From positions 793,001 through 857,000 of the forward strand of contig NC_012491.1 in the NCBI RefSeq assembly GCF_000010165.1: a stretch of 64,000 nucleotides of DNA, given 5' to 3'. The DNA is from Brevibacillus brevis NBRC 100599 (GTDB lineage Bacteria > Bacillota > Bacilli > Brevibacillales > Brevibacillaceae). The notes below the pieces were generated by a model that ran no database searches, was not told the DNA's origin, and saw only the letters and a list, made by a program, of their open reading frames with translations. This document shows, in pieces, positions 16,670 through 24,666 of the stretch. Both the position numbers and the translations under genes were made by a program. Positions within the stretch are counted from its first letter, which is position 1, and each line of letters begins with the position of its first letter.

Positions 16670-18037
16670 ATGGGGCAAGGCAAGACAGTTCACCGATCGT
16701 TACGTTCAGAAGTTGAGCATCACCTAAAAGAGCGTGGTTACACACTGACTAAACTTGGCGAGATAACAGGTATTAATCAGGGAGTACTGAGCGATATTTT
16801 TAATCGAACTCCTTCTCGGGCTATGACGATTGGTCATCTGGATGCACTTGCTATAGCTTTTAATCAAGCCCCTGGATGGCTGTATGAGCTGTATGTAACG
16901 GAATGTATCGTCGAGGGAAGAGTGTCTCGTTCACGAGTTGTTCCCTATCTGATTCGATGTGCAGAAATAGGCAGGCAGGATTGTATCGAGTTAATTGTCC
17001 CTATACTTTTGGATAATCAGAAAAACCTGTCCATTCTGTTTTCCGTGGCTGAGAAGCTTTTTACAAATGGGAAGCGACAGGAGTCAATCCCGTTTTATCA
17101 ACTTGTTATTGAATCGGAAAAAGACAGCCATGGTGATCGTTTTGTAATGTCTCAGTATAGGCTTTTCCGTGCAGTGCAAGGGGGAGCAGATTCAGAGAAA
17201 AAGTGGAAGGCTGTCGTCCGTTTTCACCCTTATCGAAACAGGTTGCCTGAAAATTATCAATTAGATGCGTTACTACAATTAGCAAATGTGTGCTTTACGC
17301 TCCATAACTGGAAGGAGGTAGAGCGATATGCAGATGAACTTAGAGAGTTAGCAACCGTGATCTATAATGAAGAAGTACAAAGATGGGAAATTGATGGAGT
17401 GAGGGGAATACTTGAAACAGAGCGCCATCTTGTCGTGTATTATGGACAGGGCTTCTTACTAAAGGGACTCGCATTACAATTACAAGAGCGGTATGAAGAA
17501 GCCATTTCTTATGTACAAGCGTATGCTGAGCTGGGCTGGTTTGAATTCCGTGATGATCTGGCTGAAATGGAAATTGAAAAGTTCCGTGGATGGGCGAAAG
17601 CGAATAATTACACGCTGAATTTATTAATGGGGCGTACAGAGTTACTTTCTGAGTATGTTAATCATCTTGCTAATAACCCACCTGAAATTTTAGCGGGTAT
17701 GTTTACCATTATGGAGACAGCCAATCGATTCGGACTATCTGTAGATGACATTGTGGAGCGTTTTTCTAAGGAAATTGCTTGCTTTCAAGATTATAAAGAC
17801 CCTTTTAGTCTTACCCGCCATCTTCATTTTCGGTATCATTTGGCGATATATCAGCTCGATAAGGGGCGAGTTGCAGAAGGTATTACAGAAACCCTACGCT
17901 GCCTTGCGTTAGCGAGTAAGATGATGGAGCAAGAAAAGTTCCAAAGCTGTGTCGCTATGTTCTGGAAATATAGACATAGTGCTTCTGACCAGCAGATAGA
18001 TGAATTCCAAAACATTTTGGAAGGGAGAAATAAATAA
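16670..18037 (+). CDS. HTH transcriptional regulator with TPR-like repeats, RRNPP-type peptide receptor candidate
   Basis: A 455-residue protein. Residues 10-65 form a Cro/C1-type helix-turn-helix (LKERGYTLTKLGEITGINQ, then GVLSDIFNRTPSRAMTIGHL). The remaining roughly 390 residues are all-helical with repeated TPR-like pairs, for example RQESIPFYQLVIESEKD, LANVCFTLHNWKEVERYADEL and LALQLQERYEEAISYVQAYAEL. HTH plus TPR is the layout of RRNPP receptors (PlcR, NprR, Rgg, AimR) that bind re-imported signalling peptides. The strongest support is the micro-gene that overlaps its stop codon and encodes an exported peptide. The start at 16670 follows AAGGAGG (16650-16656). Which genes it controls is inference; the downstream Spo0E-like and secreted-protein genes are candidates. 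Confidence 0.85.
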   Translation: MGQGKTVHRSLRSEVEHHLKERGYTLTKLGEITGINQGVLSDIFNRTPSRAMTIGHLDALAIAFNQAPGWLYELYVTECIVEGRVSRSRVVPYLIRCAEIGRQDCIELIVPILLDNQKNLSILFSVAEKLFTNGKRQESIPFYQLVIESEKDSHGDRFVMSQYRLFRAVQGGADSEKKWKAVVRFHPYRNRLPENYQLDALLQLANVCFTLHNWKEVERYADELRELATVIYNEEVQRWEIDGVRGILETERHLVVYYGQGFLLKGLALQLQERYEEAISYVQAYAELGWFEFRDDLAEMEIEKFRGWAKANNYTLNLLMGRTELLSEYVNHLANNPPEILAGMFTIMETANRFGLSVDDIVERFSKEIACFQDYKDPFSLTRHLHFRYHLAIYQLDKGRVAEGITETLRCLALASKMMEQEKFQSCVAMFWKYRHSASDQQIDEFQNILEGRNK

Positions 18038-18165
18038 TGCGGAGTATGATACTTCTACTTACTGTTTTGTTCGGACTTTCTCACGGAATCGTTGTACCAG
18101 AACATCAGGAGGTGCTTAGGAGTCATCACATTGTAACTACATATACCCACGGTGCAGGAGGTTAA
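18037..18165 (+). CDS. Putative signalling pro-peptide (Phr/AimP-like), 42 aa
   Basis: A micro-gene that overlaps the regulator's TAA by one base (TAATG) and has AAGGGAG about 10 bases upstream. The product begins MRSMILLLTVLFGLSHGIVV, a short positively charged start and a hydrophobic core like a Sec signal sequence, and ends HIVTTYTHGAGG. Exported pro-peptides of this size, with the active peptide at the very C-terminus and coded directly after a TPR receptor, are the hallmark of RRNPP quorum-sensing systems; the mature signal would be some part of the last 5-8 residues. A terminator follows 9 bases after the stop. Identification rests on context and design, not on homology. Confidence 0.7.
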   Translation: MRSMILLLTVLFGLSHGIVVPEHQEVLRSHHIVTTYTHGAGG

Positions 18166-18173
18166 GTAGTAGT

Positions 18174-18199
18174 AAAACACCCTTTCGGGTGTTTTTTTT
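18174..18199 (+). terminator. Rho-independent terminator of the regulator/peptide operon
   Basis: AAACACCC (18175-18182), loop TTTC, GGGTGTTT (18187-18194) and a T-run to 18199. The group II intron begins five bases later. Confidence 0.92.
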
Positions 18200-18203
18200 A
18201 TCA

Positions 18204-20093
18204 GTGCGCCCAGCATGGGCGATAACTCTAGGGTGTAAGTCCCGAACGGGGGTTGGCTGTACCAACCGTTAGCTCAAGGCAAGGGTGTCTACCGTGAGGT
18301 GGAATCTGGAGGAAGCCGGCGGCAAAGTCCCGACCTGAGGTACACGAATCCAATTTGAGGCTGTTGTATTCGGGCGAGTCTGCTGAACAAGACGAAGCCC
18401 TATACAGCCAAGGAATACAGCAGTAAACTTGGGCAGGTACATGGGATGAAAGTTATCGCTCTTACCTGGGGAGGTCTGCATGAAGTGCCTTCAAATGTTG
18501 GTAACCGTCTCCGTAAGGAGTCGCTGAACATGCAGAAGTCAGCAGAAGCCATAGTACCCAAATAAAGGACGCTTGAACGGGGAAGGGCTGAACATTAAGT
18601 CAACACATCCGCTAATCACTTTCGTGATCATACTGTGAAGCAGAATTCCGTAAGGAACTACTCTTGGAGAATAAGGGTGAAGCCCTGAGGGTACAAGAGA
18701 GGGCTGAGTATTGACCGACAAGACTAGAAGGATGCGTGCGAAGGAAAGGGTATCGTCATGGAGTTGTTGGAGAAAGTCCTATCACGGGAAAATCTATTAG
18801 TGGCGCTCGAAAGAGTGGAGAGAAACAAAGGATCGGCGGGAATCGACAGTGTTTCAACCGAACAACTGCGCGATTATATCCGTGAACACTGGTTAACCAT
18901 TAAAGAACAGATTATGAAAGGAACCTATAAACCTTCCCCTGTCCGCAGAGTCGAAATCCCGAAAACTGACGGAGGGGTAAGGTTATTAGGTATTCCTACC
19001 GTGATAGATCGCTTAATCCAACAAGCCATTCTCCAAGTTCTTACTCCCATATTCGATCCCCACTTTTCAGAATCGAGTTTCGGATTCCGACCGAATCGCA
19101 GTGCGCATGACGCTATGAGACAGGCACAATCTTATATTTCCGAAGGATATCGCTTTGTCGTAGATATGGACTTAGAGAAATTCTTCGACCGGGTAAATCA
19201 CGATATTTTAATGAGTCGGGTTGCCCGAAAAGTAAAAGACAAAGCTTTGTTGAAACTTATTCGCGCATACTTACAAGCAGGCATCATGATCAATGGAGTC
19301 TGCCTCTCGGCAGTAGAAGGCACACCACAAGGTGGCCCGCTTAGTCCGTTATTGGCGAACATCCTGCTTGACGACTTGGATAAAGAGCTGGAAAAGAGAG
19401 GACATCGCTTTTGTAGATATGCAGACGATAGCAACATCTACGTGAAAACAAAGCGGGCGGGAGAACGGGTAAAAGAGAGTATCCAAAACTACTTGGAGAA
19501 GGTACTTAAGCTAAAAGTAAATGAGCAGAAAAGTGCAGTGGATCGACCTTGGAAACGTAAGTTCCTCGGTTTCAGTTTCACTAACGCAAAGCAAGCAAGG
19601 ATTCGGCTTCATCCAAAATCACTTCTGAAGTTGAAAGAGAAAATCCGCTTCATCACAAATCCGGTATGGAGCATCTCTATGGATGAAAGGATTGGGAAGC
19701 TAAACCAGTATCTCATGGGATGGGTTGGATATTTCGCCCTTGCAGATGCAAAGAAAATTCTACAATCCATCGAAGAATGGATACGGCGCAGACTCCGACT
19801 TTGCTTGTGGTCTCAGTGGAAGCGAATAAAAACCCGATATCGAGAACTTCGTTCTCTGGGTTTATCACACGTCCAAGCAATAGAAATTGCAAACACCCGA
19901 AAGGGTGCGTGGCGTTCCACAAAGACTCCTCAAATACACAAAGCCCTCGGAGTTGCATACTGGCAACAACAAGGGCTGAAAAGTTTAGTACAACGATATT
20001 CTGTTCTTCGTCAAGCTTGATGAACCGCCGTATACCGGACGGTACGTACGGTGGTGTGAGAGGACGGGAGTTAGTCACTCCCTCCTACTCGAT
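18204..20093 (+). mobile_element. Group II intron, class IIC
   Basis: The 5' end GTGCGCCCAGCATGGGCGAT at 18204 is a typical intron start, followed by about 550 bases of structured domains I-III. The reverse transcriptase lies in domain IV. After its stop, the segment CCGCCGTATACCGGACGG with TACGTACGGTGG (20031-20054) has the look of domain V, and domain VI (GGGAGTTAGTCACTCCC, 20075-20085 and around) ends near 20093. The encoded protein lacks an endonuclease domain, and the element sits just after a terminator hairpin, both typical of class IIC. The exact 3' boundary is uncertain by a few bases. Confidence 0.88.
18758..20020 (+). CDS. ltrA: Group IIC intron reverse transcriptase/maturase
   Basis: A 420-residue intron-encoded protein that helps splice the intron RNA and copies it into DNA at new sites. 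Reverse-transcriptase blocks are complete: GVRLLGIPTVIDRLIQQAIL, FGFRPNRSAHDA, VVDMDLEKFFDRVNHD, EGTPQGGPLSPLLANILLDD and the catalytic YADD (as FCRYADDSNIYV, near residue 221). The maturase X domain follows (DERIGKLNQYLMGWVGYF...). There is no HNH endonuclease domain after it; the protein ends LVQRYSVLRQA, as in IIC introns, which invade single-stranded or terminator DNA. No frameshift is seen, so the intron may still be active. Confidence 0.95.
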   Translation: MELLEKVLSRENLLVALERVERNKGSAGIDSVSTEQLRDYIREHWLTIKEQIMKGTYKPSPVRRVEIPKTDGGVRLLGIPTVIDRLIQQAILQVLTPIFDPHFSESSFGFRPNRSAHDAMRQAQSYISEGYRFVVDMDLEKFFDRVNHDILMSRVARKVKDKALLKLIRAYLQAGIMINGVCLSAVEGTPQGGPLSPLLANILLDDLDKELEKRGHRFCRYADDSNIYVKTKRAGERVKESIQNYLEKVLKLKVNEQKSAVDRPWKRKFLGFSFTNAKQARIRLHPKSLLKLKEKIRFITNPVWSISMDERIGKLNQYLMGWVGYFALADAKKILQSIEEWIRRRLRLCLWSQWKRIKTRYRELRSLGLSHVQAIEIANTRKGAWRSTKTPQIHKALGVAYWQQQGLKSLVQRYSVLRQA

Positions 20094-20182
20094 TTCAAAA
20101 TTTTTCAGAGGCCGTTTTGCTGAATGTTAGTTTATAGTAATAAATGTACATAAATTAATGTGCAAAAATGTAAAAAAAGGAG

Positions 20183-20494
20183 GTGAATACCATAGGAGCT
20201 ATTGCACACGAAAAGGGCGTTCCATCCCATTGCCAGGTAAACGGAACGCCCACAGGAGGAGCAGCTAAAGCTCCTATAAATAAATGTATCACGCAATCCT
20301 TAGATCGGGAAGGAGGAACTTATCACGATATAGAGCATTTGAAAAACATTGTGGAACAATTGCGAGAACAACTGGTGCAATTGTTTTTAGAAAAGAATGA
20401 TTTGTTGCATGATGACGTCGTGGAATTAAGCCAGAAATTAGATCAGTACATTCTGTTAATTCAATCAAAAATGATGCTAAAAAATAGAAACTAA
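20183..20494 (+). CDS. Spo0E-like sporulation regulatory protein (aspartyl-phosphate phosphatase)
   Basis: The C-terminal half is a Spo0E-type helical hairpin: LKNIVEQLREQLVQLFLEKNDLLHDD followed by the signature VELSQKLDQYILLIQ. Such phosphatases dephosphorylate Spo0A~P and delay sporulation. The N-terminal start is unclear. GTG 20183 lies inside the excellent ribosome site AAGGAGGTGA, which is well spaced only to ATA 20192, and no ATG exists in the frame. The first 30 codons coincide with a nested inverted repeat (20192-20277), so this part may be a structured leader and not protein. It lies after the intron and before two secreted-protein genes, linking the peptide regulator locus to sporulation control by position. 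Confidence 0.7.
   Translation: MNTIGAIAHEKGVPSHCQVNGTPTGGAAKAPINKCITQSLDREGGTYHDIEHLKNIVEQLREQLVQLFLEKNDLLHDDVVELSQKLDQYILLIQSKMMLKNRN
20192..20277 (+). repeat. Nested inverted repeat in the start region of the Spo0E-like gene
   Basis: ATAGGAGCT (20192-20200) pairs with AGCTCCTAT (20269-20277), and inside it GGGCGTTCC (20215-20223) pairs with GGAACGCCC (20243-20251). All 18 pairs are perfect. As RNA this would fold right after the AAGGAGGTGA ribosome site and could control translation. Confidence 0.7.
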
Positions 20495-20538
20495 GGTGTT
20501 ACAGAAGAAACTAGAAATCTATCTACGATCAACATATA

Positions 20539-20563
20539 AAAATAGGTATATTTTACCTATTTT
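20539..20563. promoter_or_regulatory. AT-rich perfect palindrome (operator or weak terminator)
   Basis: AAAATAGGTA (20539-20548), 5-base spacer, TACCTATTTT (20554-20563). It lies between the Spo0E-like gene and the secreted-protein gene at 20623 and could be a regulator site for the latter or a terminator for the former. A TTGCAT/TAAAAT pair follows but with only 15 bases between. Confidence 0.5.
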
Positions 20564-20622
20564 GCATTTTTACTTATTTTGGTAAAATCACAATAATCTA
20601 GACATATAATCTGGAGGTTAGT

Positions 20623-21030
20623 ATGAACAAACGAATTGCTACTCTTTCGACTGTATTAGGTGTCCTCGCTTTGTCTACGTCATTAGCAATAGCTGCGGAG
20701 AGCAATGTCGCTCCGTTAGGCACTGGTGATGACTTCGAAATATCCACGTATGCATCCAATATTCACGATGTAACCTCAAAGTCTGCTTATTTATGGTCTT
20801 ATACTCAAGGCGAAGGAAAAGACCTAGAAAAAGTACGCGTCTACTCATATTTCTACGTGAACGGAAAACTCAAGCATGAAGCTGGCGATAATGATGCAGA
20901 GTATGCGTCAGTAGATTACGAAGCTAATGTAGCAGCATTACACAAAGCCCGAATCACATCGTCCCATTATGCCTACAACCGAGTAGGCGAAAAGGTGACA
21001 GAAACGACTGAGAAAGTATGGCCTGAATAA
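20623..21030 (+). CDS. Small secreted protein of unknown function (135 aa)
   Basis: The N-terminus MNKRIATLSTVLGVLALSTS followed by LAIAAES is a clear Sec signal peptide, with cleavage expected after AIA. The mature part of about 110 residues is acidic and rich in Tyr and Ser, ends SHYAYNRVGEKVTETTEKVWPE, and has no cysteine and no motif I recognise. GGAGG lies 5 bases before the ATG. The next secreted-protein gene follows after 21 bases, so both are probably co-expressed. Their position downstream of the HTH-TPR/peptide pair and the Spo0E-like gene suggests density- or starvation-regulated secretion, which is inference. Confidence 0.75.
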   Translation: MNKRIATLSTVLGVLALSTSLAIAAESNVAPLGTGDDFEISTYASNIHDVTSKSAYLWSYTQGEGKDLEKVRVYSYFYVNGKLKHEAGDNDAEYASVDYEANVAALHKARITSSHYAYNRVGEKVTETTEKVWPE

Positions 21031-21051
21031 AAACACGTAGGAGGTAGTAGT

Positions 21052-21531
21052 ATGAAAAAACGAAATGTAATTCTATCTGGTCTTGCATTAGCTGGCGCTA
21101 TTTTCGCAGGTAGCTTCGCAGGTAGTAATCTATACGCAAGTGAAGATGTAGAGCAGTTCGAACAAGGAAATCAAATGAGAACACTTAGCTCATTGGGAAT
21201 CGAAGCAAAGTCCAATGATTTGGAACCTATGAAAACTTTGACTGATGAAAATGGAAAAAAATGGATTTATACCGACTTCACCAAAAGAACACCGCTAATG
21301 GATAAAATAGAAAATGAGCGTTCTGTAGGCGCGAAGTCTGCATTCATTGAAGTACAGGACGCGATCATGCAGAAGTACGCAGAAATAGGGGATTCCATTC
21401 CGGTAATTCTTCTGGATGAAGAGTTAAAAGAAGGTTCCTTCTCGTTTAACCGGGAAGACGGCGAGGCGCTGATCTTCAAACTCAAATATAATGAAAAGAA
21501 GGCAGCATGGGATTACGAGCAGGAAAAATAA
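21052..21531 (+). CDS. Small secreted protein of unknown function (159 aa), family linked twice to peptide/TPR loci
   Basis: The start MKKRNVILSGLALAGAIFAG continues to a Sec signal cleavage region near LYASE. The mature protein of about 130 residues contains DENGKKWIYTDFTKRTPLM, then DSIPVILLDEELKEGSFSFN and ends KAAWDYEQEK. No known domain is recognised. The same family appears at the other end of the window as a frameshifted relic (62508-62760), again directly after an HTH-TPR regulator and a micro-peptide, so the association is recurrent. Ribosome site TAGGAGG is well placed, and a terminator follows. Confidence 0.78.
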   Translation: MKKRNVILSGLALAGAIFAGSFAGSNLYASEDVEQFEQGNQMRTLSSLGIEAKSNDLEPMKTLTDENGKKWIYTDFTKRTPLMDKIENERSVGAKSAFIEVQDAIMQKYAEIGDSIPVILLDEELKEGSFSFNREDGEALIFKLKYNEKKAAWDYEQEK

Positions 21532-21548
21532 ATATCGTTGATTTACAC

Positions 21549-21580
21549 AGGGGAATAGCAAATGCTATCCCCTATTTTAT
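21549..21580 (+). terminator. Rho-independent terminator
   Basis: AGGGGAATAGCA (21549-21560) pairs with TGCTATCCCCT (21563-21573) with one bulged A; the tail ATTTTATT is T-rich. Confidence 0.75.
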
Positions 21581-21631
21581 TGGACTCTATAGACAATAGC
21601 TACTAATAAAAAAACTGTCTCCTCAATGATG

Positions 21632-22085
21632 TGCACCCCTTAGAATAGACATTGGATTAAGCCCCTAGTTTATCCGATGAAATCTAAGGGGTGCATTTTT
21701 TATGGTGAAAAAGTTAGAAATTATCCGTACGAATTAAAAATAGAAGCCATACGACTACATATTGAGGAAGGTTGGACATACCGCCGAATCATGGAACATC
21801 TGGGGATTCCAGATCGACACAGGCTTAAAATATGGATGAAAAAATACAAGCAAACCGCAAGTATCGAAGCCATTCTGTTTCATCCACAGGGGGACGAGTT
21901 GCCGAGAATGTCCTTCAACGCGAATTTCATGCAGAGCACCTAATAAGAAATGGGTAACTGATGTCACACAGTATCGTGTTGTGGATACTTGGCACTACCT
22001 TTCTGCCATTAAGGATTTGTTTAATAATGAAATTGTGGCCTATCACATAGGAGCTCGCGATGGGGAAAAATACTATTTTTCGACC
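21632..22085 (+). pseudogene. Remnant of an IS3-family insertion sequence
   Basis: A hairpin typical of an IS left end comes first: TGCACCCCTTAGA (21632-21644) and TCTAAGGGGTGCA (21683-21695) with a T-run. An OrfA-like helix-turn-helix fragment follows (YPYELKIEAIRLHIEEGWTY, then RRIMEHLGIPD), broken from its likely start by a frame change. A DDE-domain OrfB piece comes next in another frame, WVTDVTQYRVVDTWHYLSAI then KDLFNNEIVAYHIGA, containing the first catalytic Asp. Most of OrfB and the right end are missing, so the element is dead. About 90 further bases to 22173 show nothing recognisable. Confidence 0.8.
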
Positions 22086-22173
22086 GGACTTCATGGAATT
22101 TTCAGAGTTGCGATGCTACAATCAGTTTTGGCATTCTTTTCATCTTAGATAAATAGATAGGTGGGATTTTAAC

Positions 22174-23901
22174 GTGTTTGGGAAAAAATTAACCAGCGCA
22201 TTGCTCGCTACAGCGCTGATGTGCCCGATGTCGGCTTTTGCCGCCCAAGGGACAAAACAGCCAGCAGATGTCGTATTAACGAACGGTGCGGTCTACACAG
22301 TGGACAATAAGGACAGCTGGGCAGAGGCAGTGGCCATTCGCGGTGATGAAATCGTTTTTGTCGGTGCAGATGAATATGCGAAAGCACACATAGGCAAGAA
22401 TACGAAAGTAATCGATCTGAAAGGCCAAATGGTATTGCCGGGCTTTATTGACAGTCATACGCATGCAAGCAAAACGACGGGACTCATTTACTCCATTGAT
22501 TTGTTTGACGGAGGCTCTGTCGAGGAATACGTTGCGACCATCGGGAAATTCGTAAAAGACCATCCAAACGAACCAGCATTGCAAGGACGCGGCTGGAGCA
22601 ATCCGGTAGTGCCTGGTATTGGTCCGCGCAAGGAAGTATTGGATACAATCGTGCCAACGACTCCAATTGCGCTGACCTCCGATGATGGACATTCTTTGTG
22701 GGTGAACTCGGCAGCATTGAAGCTGGCTGGAATCACGAAGGGCACGACAAACCCTGAGGGCGGCATTATCGAGCGTGATCCGAAAACAGGAGAACCATCT
22801 GGAACGTTGCGGGAAAGCGCAATGAATCTGGTGCTTTCAAAAATCGGGGGATACACCGTCCAGCAATACAAGTCTGGAATTGAAGCCTACCAGGAAAAAG
22901 CCGTTGAACGCGGTGTAACGACAGTGCGCGACCCGGATATGCTGCGCTATCCAAACGTATTGGAAGCGTACGAGGAGCTCGCGAAAGAGGACAAGCTGAC
23001 CATCCGCTTCCGTAATGCGTTGACAGCGAATCCAGAAAAAGGACCTGAGCAGATCGCAGAATTTGTAAAAATCCGTGAGCGTAATCAAAATCAAAATCCG
23101 CTATTCCAGGTGAACGCTGTCAAAATCTTTTTGGATGGAGTAGTAGAAGGCGCCACAGCTTACTTGGAAAAGCCGTATGTCCATAAGGAAACAAACGGAG
23201 AATTAATCTGGAAGCCAGAGGTTTACAATCAAACAGCTGCCGCAGTAGACAAGGCAGGCTTCCAATTGCACGTCCATTCCATCGGGGATGCTTCTACCCG
23301 CATTGCACTAGACGGTATGGAGCTCGCTGAGAAACAAAATGGCAAGCATGATGCTCGCCACTCGCTCGTTCACTTGCAACTGGTCAATGAAACAGACATC
23401 GAGCGCTTCAAAAAGCTGGGTGCAGTCGGAATCGTGCAGCCATTCTGGTTTATGCAGGAAGAGGGGTACTACGATGAGATCGAAGTGCCGTACTTGGGCC
23501 ACGAACGCGCAGAAAAAGAATACCCGATGAAGAGCTTCTTGAAAAAAGGGGTCCATGTAGCTTCTTCGTCTGACTACATCGTAACGCCGGAATTCAATCC
23601 ACTGCACGGCATTCAACAAGGTATTACCCGGATCGAGGAGGGTGTAACCGATCCGAGAAAAATTGCCAACCCAGACGAGCGTGCAACGCTTGCAGAAATG
23701 ATCGCCAGCTTTACGATTGATGGTGCTTACGCCAACCACGTGGATGACATCACAGGCTCGATCGAAGTCGGCAAGAAGGCAGATCTCATCGTGCTCGATA
23801 AAAACTTGTTTAAAATTCCAGCCACTCAAATTAAGGATGCGAAAGTCGTGCTGACCTTGGTTGAAGGGAAGGAAGTCTATCGTCAGAAGGAAGCAAAGTA
23901 A
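22174..23901 (+). CDS. Secreted amidohydrolase family protein (YtcJ-like)
   Basis: A 575-residue metal-dependent hydrolase with an export signal (MFGKKLTSALLATALMCPMS, then AFAAQ). It has the amidohydrolase-3 pattern: N-terminal composite domain ADVVLTNGAVYTVDN, metal motif GFIDSHTHASKT, the central region LHVHSIGDASTRIALDGME, and the C-terminal ASSSDYIVTPEFNPLHGIQ plus GSIEVGKKADLIVLDKNLF. Relatives hydrolyse amide or related bonds; the substrate is unknown, and most relatives are cytosolic, so secretion is worth noting. GTG start with AGGTGGG upstream. It stands alone between the IS remnant and a terminator, so its promoter may lie within the IS relic. Confidence 0.88.
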   Translation: MFGKKLTSALLATALMCPMSAFAAQGTKQPADVVLTNGAVYTVDNKDSWAEAVAIRGDEIVFVGADEYAKAHIGKNTKVIDLKGQMVLPGFIDSHTHASKTTGLIYSIDLFDGGSVEEYVATIGKFVKDHPNEPALQGRGWSNPVVPGIGPRKEVLDTIVPTTPIALTSDDGHSLWVNSAALKLAGITKGTTNPEGGIIERDPKTGEPSGTLRESAMNLVLSKIGGYTVQQYKSGIEAYQEKAVERGVTTVRDPDMLRYPNVLEAYEELAKEDKLTIRFRNALTANPEKGPEQIAEFVKIRERNQNQNPLFQVNAVKIFLDGVVEGATAYLEKPYVHKETNGELIWKPEVYNQTAAAVDKAGFQLHVHSIGDASTRIALDGMELAEKQNGKHDARHSLVHLQLVNETDIERFKKLGAVGIVQPFWFMQEEGYYDEIEVPYLGHERAEKEYPMKSFLKKGVHVASSSDYIVTPEFNPLHGIQQGITRIEEGVTDPRKIANPDERATLAEMIASFTIDGAYANHVDDITGSIEVGKKADLIVLDKNLFKIPATQIKDAKVVLTLVEGKEVYRQKEAK

Positions 23902-24003
23902 GAGGGGAAAAATGGCTGTCCTTGTTTAGGCTGCTGTAAAAGTGGTGTTTTTTAAAACAGTAAAACATTTAGGAGATACGAGTATATCTCTTTAAACGCG
24001 AAG

Positions 24004-24038
24004 CGAGCCTTAGAAGCGATTCTAGTGGCTCGTTTTTC
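24004..24038 (+). terminator. Rho-independent terminator after the amidohydrolase
   Basis: CGAGCC (24004-24009) pairs with GGCTCG (24027-24032); inner TAGAA/TTCTA; tail TTTTTC. It is also the left part of the direct repeat 24004-24162. Confidence 0.85.
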
Positions 24039-24162
24039 TTACAACTTGATACCCCCACCAATAGATTTTCATCGAAAAACGGTGTCACCATAGTTTATGG
24101 GATATTGTGCAGGAGACAATCCGTGTACTGATGAAATCATTGATTAATTTAAGTGTAGTCAA
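24004..24162 (+). repeat. Direct repeat, copy A (terminator plus leader upstream of SUKH gene)
   Basis: This 159-base block recurs at 24667-24815 on the other side of the SUKH gene. Long identical runs include the segment GGCTCGTTTTTCTTACAACT and the stretches around AAAAACGGTGTCACCAT and CAGGAGACAATCCGTGTACT. Copy A ends directly at the SUKH ribosome site; copy B has a deletion of about 14 bases near its middle. Confidence 0.85.
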
Positions 24163-24180
24163 GGAGGAGGGACATTTCAG

Positions 24181-24636
24181 ATGTTGAAGGAGCTCATGAC
24201 AACAATTAGCCATATAACAGGTGTGGAGTTTGTACAAGCCTCAAAAGAAGAGATTGCAAAATTAGAGTCACTCAATTTGCCTGAAGATTTCACGAACTAT
24301 TTTTCTCAATATAATGCAACCAGAGTATTCGACTTAGGGGATTTAAGGATATGGTCAATTGCCGACGTACTGATAGAAAATTATGAATTGGTTCCTGGAA
24401 GAGATGTATCCAAACACAAGTATATTGTTTTTGCTTCTAACTCATTGGGAGATGCCTACTGCTTTGACCTAAGCAAAGAAGGGATAGATTACACGTTAGA
24501 TAACACCCCCATTGTCAAGTTAGATCATGAAGAAGACTATGAAATAATGAATAAACAACAAGTCAGTGAGTACGCTGAAAAGATTGCTGATAACTTGGTG
24601 ATGTTCTTACAGAATGAGTTGAAGGAGAGCGATTAG
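24181..24636 (+). CDS. SMI1/KNR4 (SUKH) family protein, possible immunity protein
   Basis: A 151-residue cytoplasmic protein with the compact SUKH fold pattern: KLESLNLPEDFTNYFSQYNATRVF, LGDLRIWSIADVLIENYELVPG, HKYIVFASNSLGDAYCFDLS, ending in a helix KIADNLVMFLQNELKESD. Stand-alone short SUKH proteins commonly neutralise polymorphic toxins. It is sandwiched between two direct repeats (24004-24162 and 24667-24815), and possible coding debris lies to its right, which fits a reshuffled toxin/immunity locus. Ribosome site AAGGAGGAGG is strong. No intact toxin gene is nearby. Confidence 0.82.
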   Translation: MLKELMTTISHITGVEFVQASKEEIAKLESLNLPEDFTNYFSQYNATRVFDLGDLRIWSIADVLIENYELVPGRDVSKHKYIVFASNSLGDAYCFDLSKEGIDYTLDNTPIVKLDHEEDYEIMNKQQVSEYAEKIADNLVMFLQNELKESD

Positions 24637-24666
24637 GGATTACGAACTTCTCTCCCTGAACGGAAA

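Noticed and set aside
18204-18757. Structured non-coding region considered as a riboswitch upstream of a gene
   Set aside because: The 5' GTGCGCC start and the reverse transcriptase downstream show that it is the 5' part of a group II intron.
20605-20610. TATAAT considered as -10 box of the secreted-protein gene at 20623
   Set aside because: Transcription would begin inside the ribosome site at 20613-20617, leaving no usable leader.
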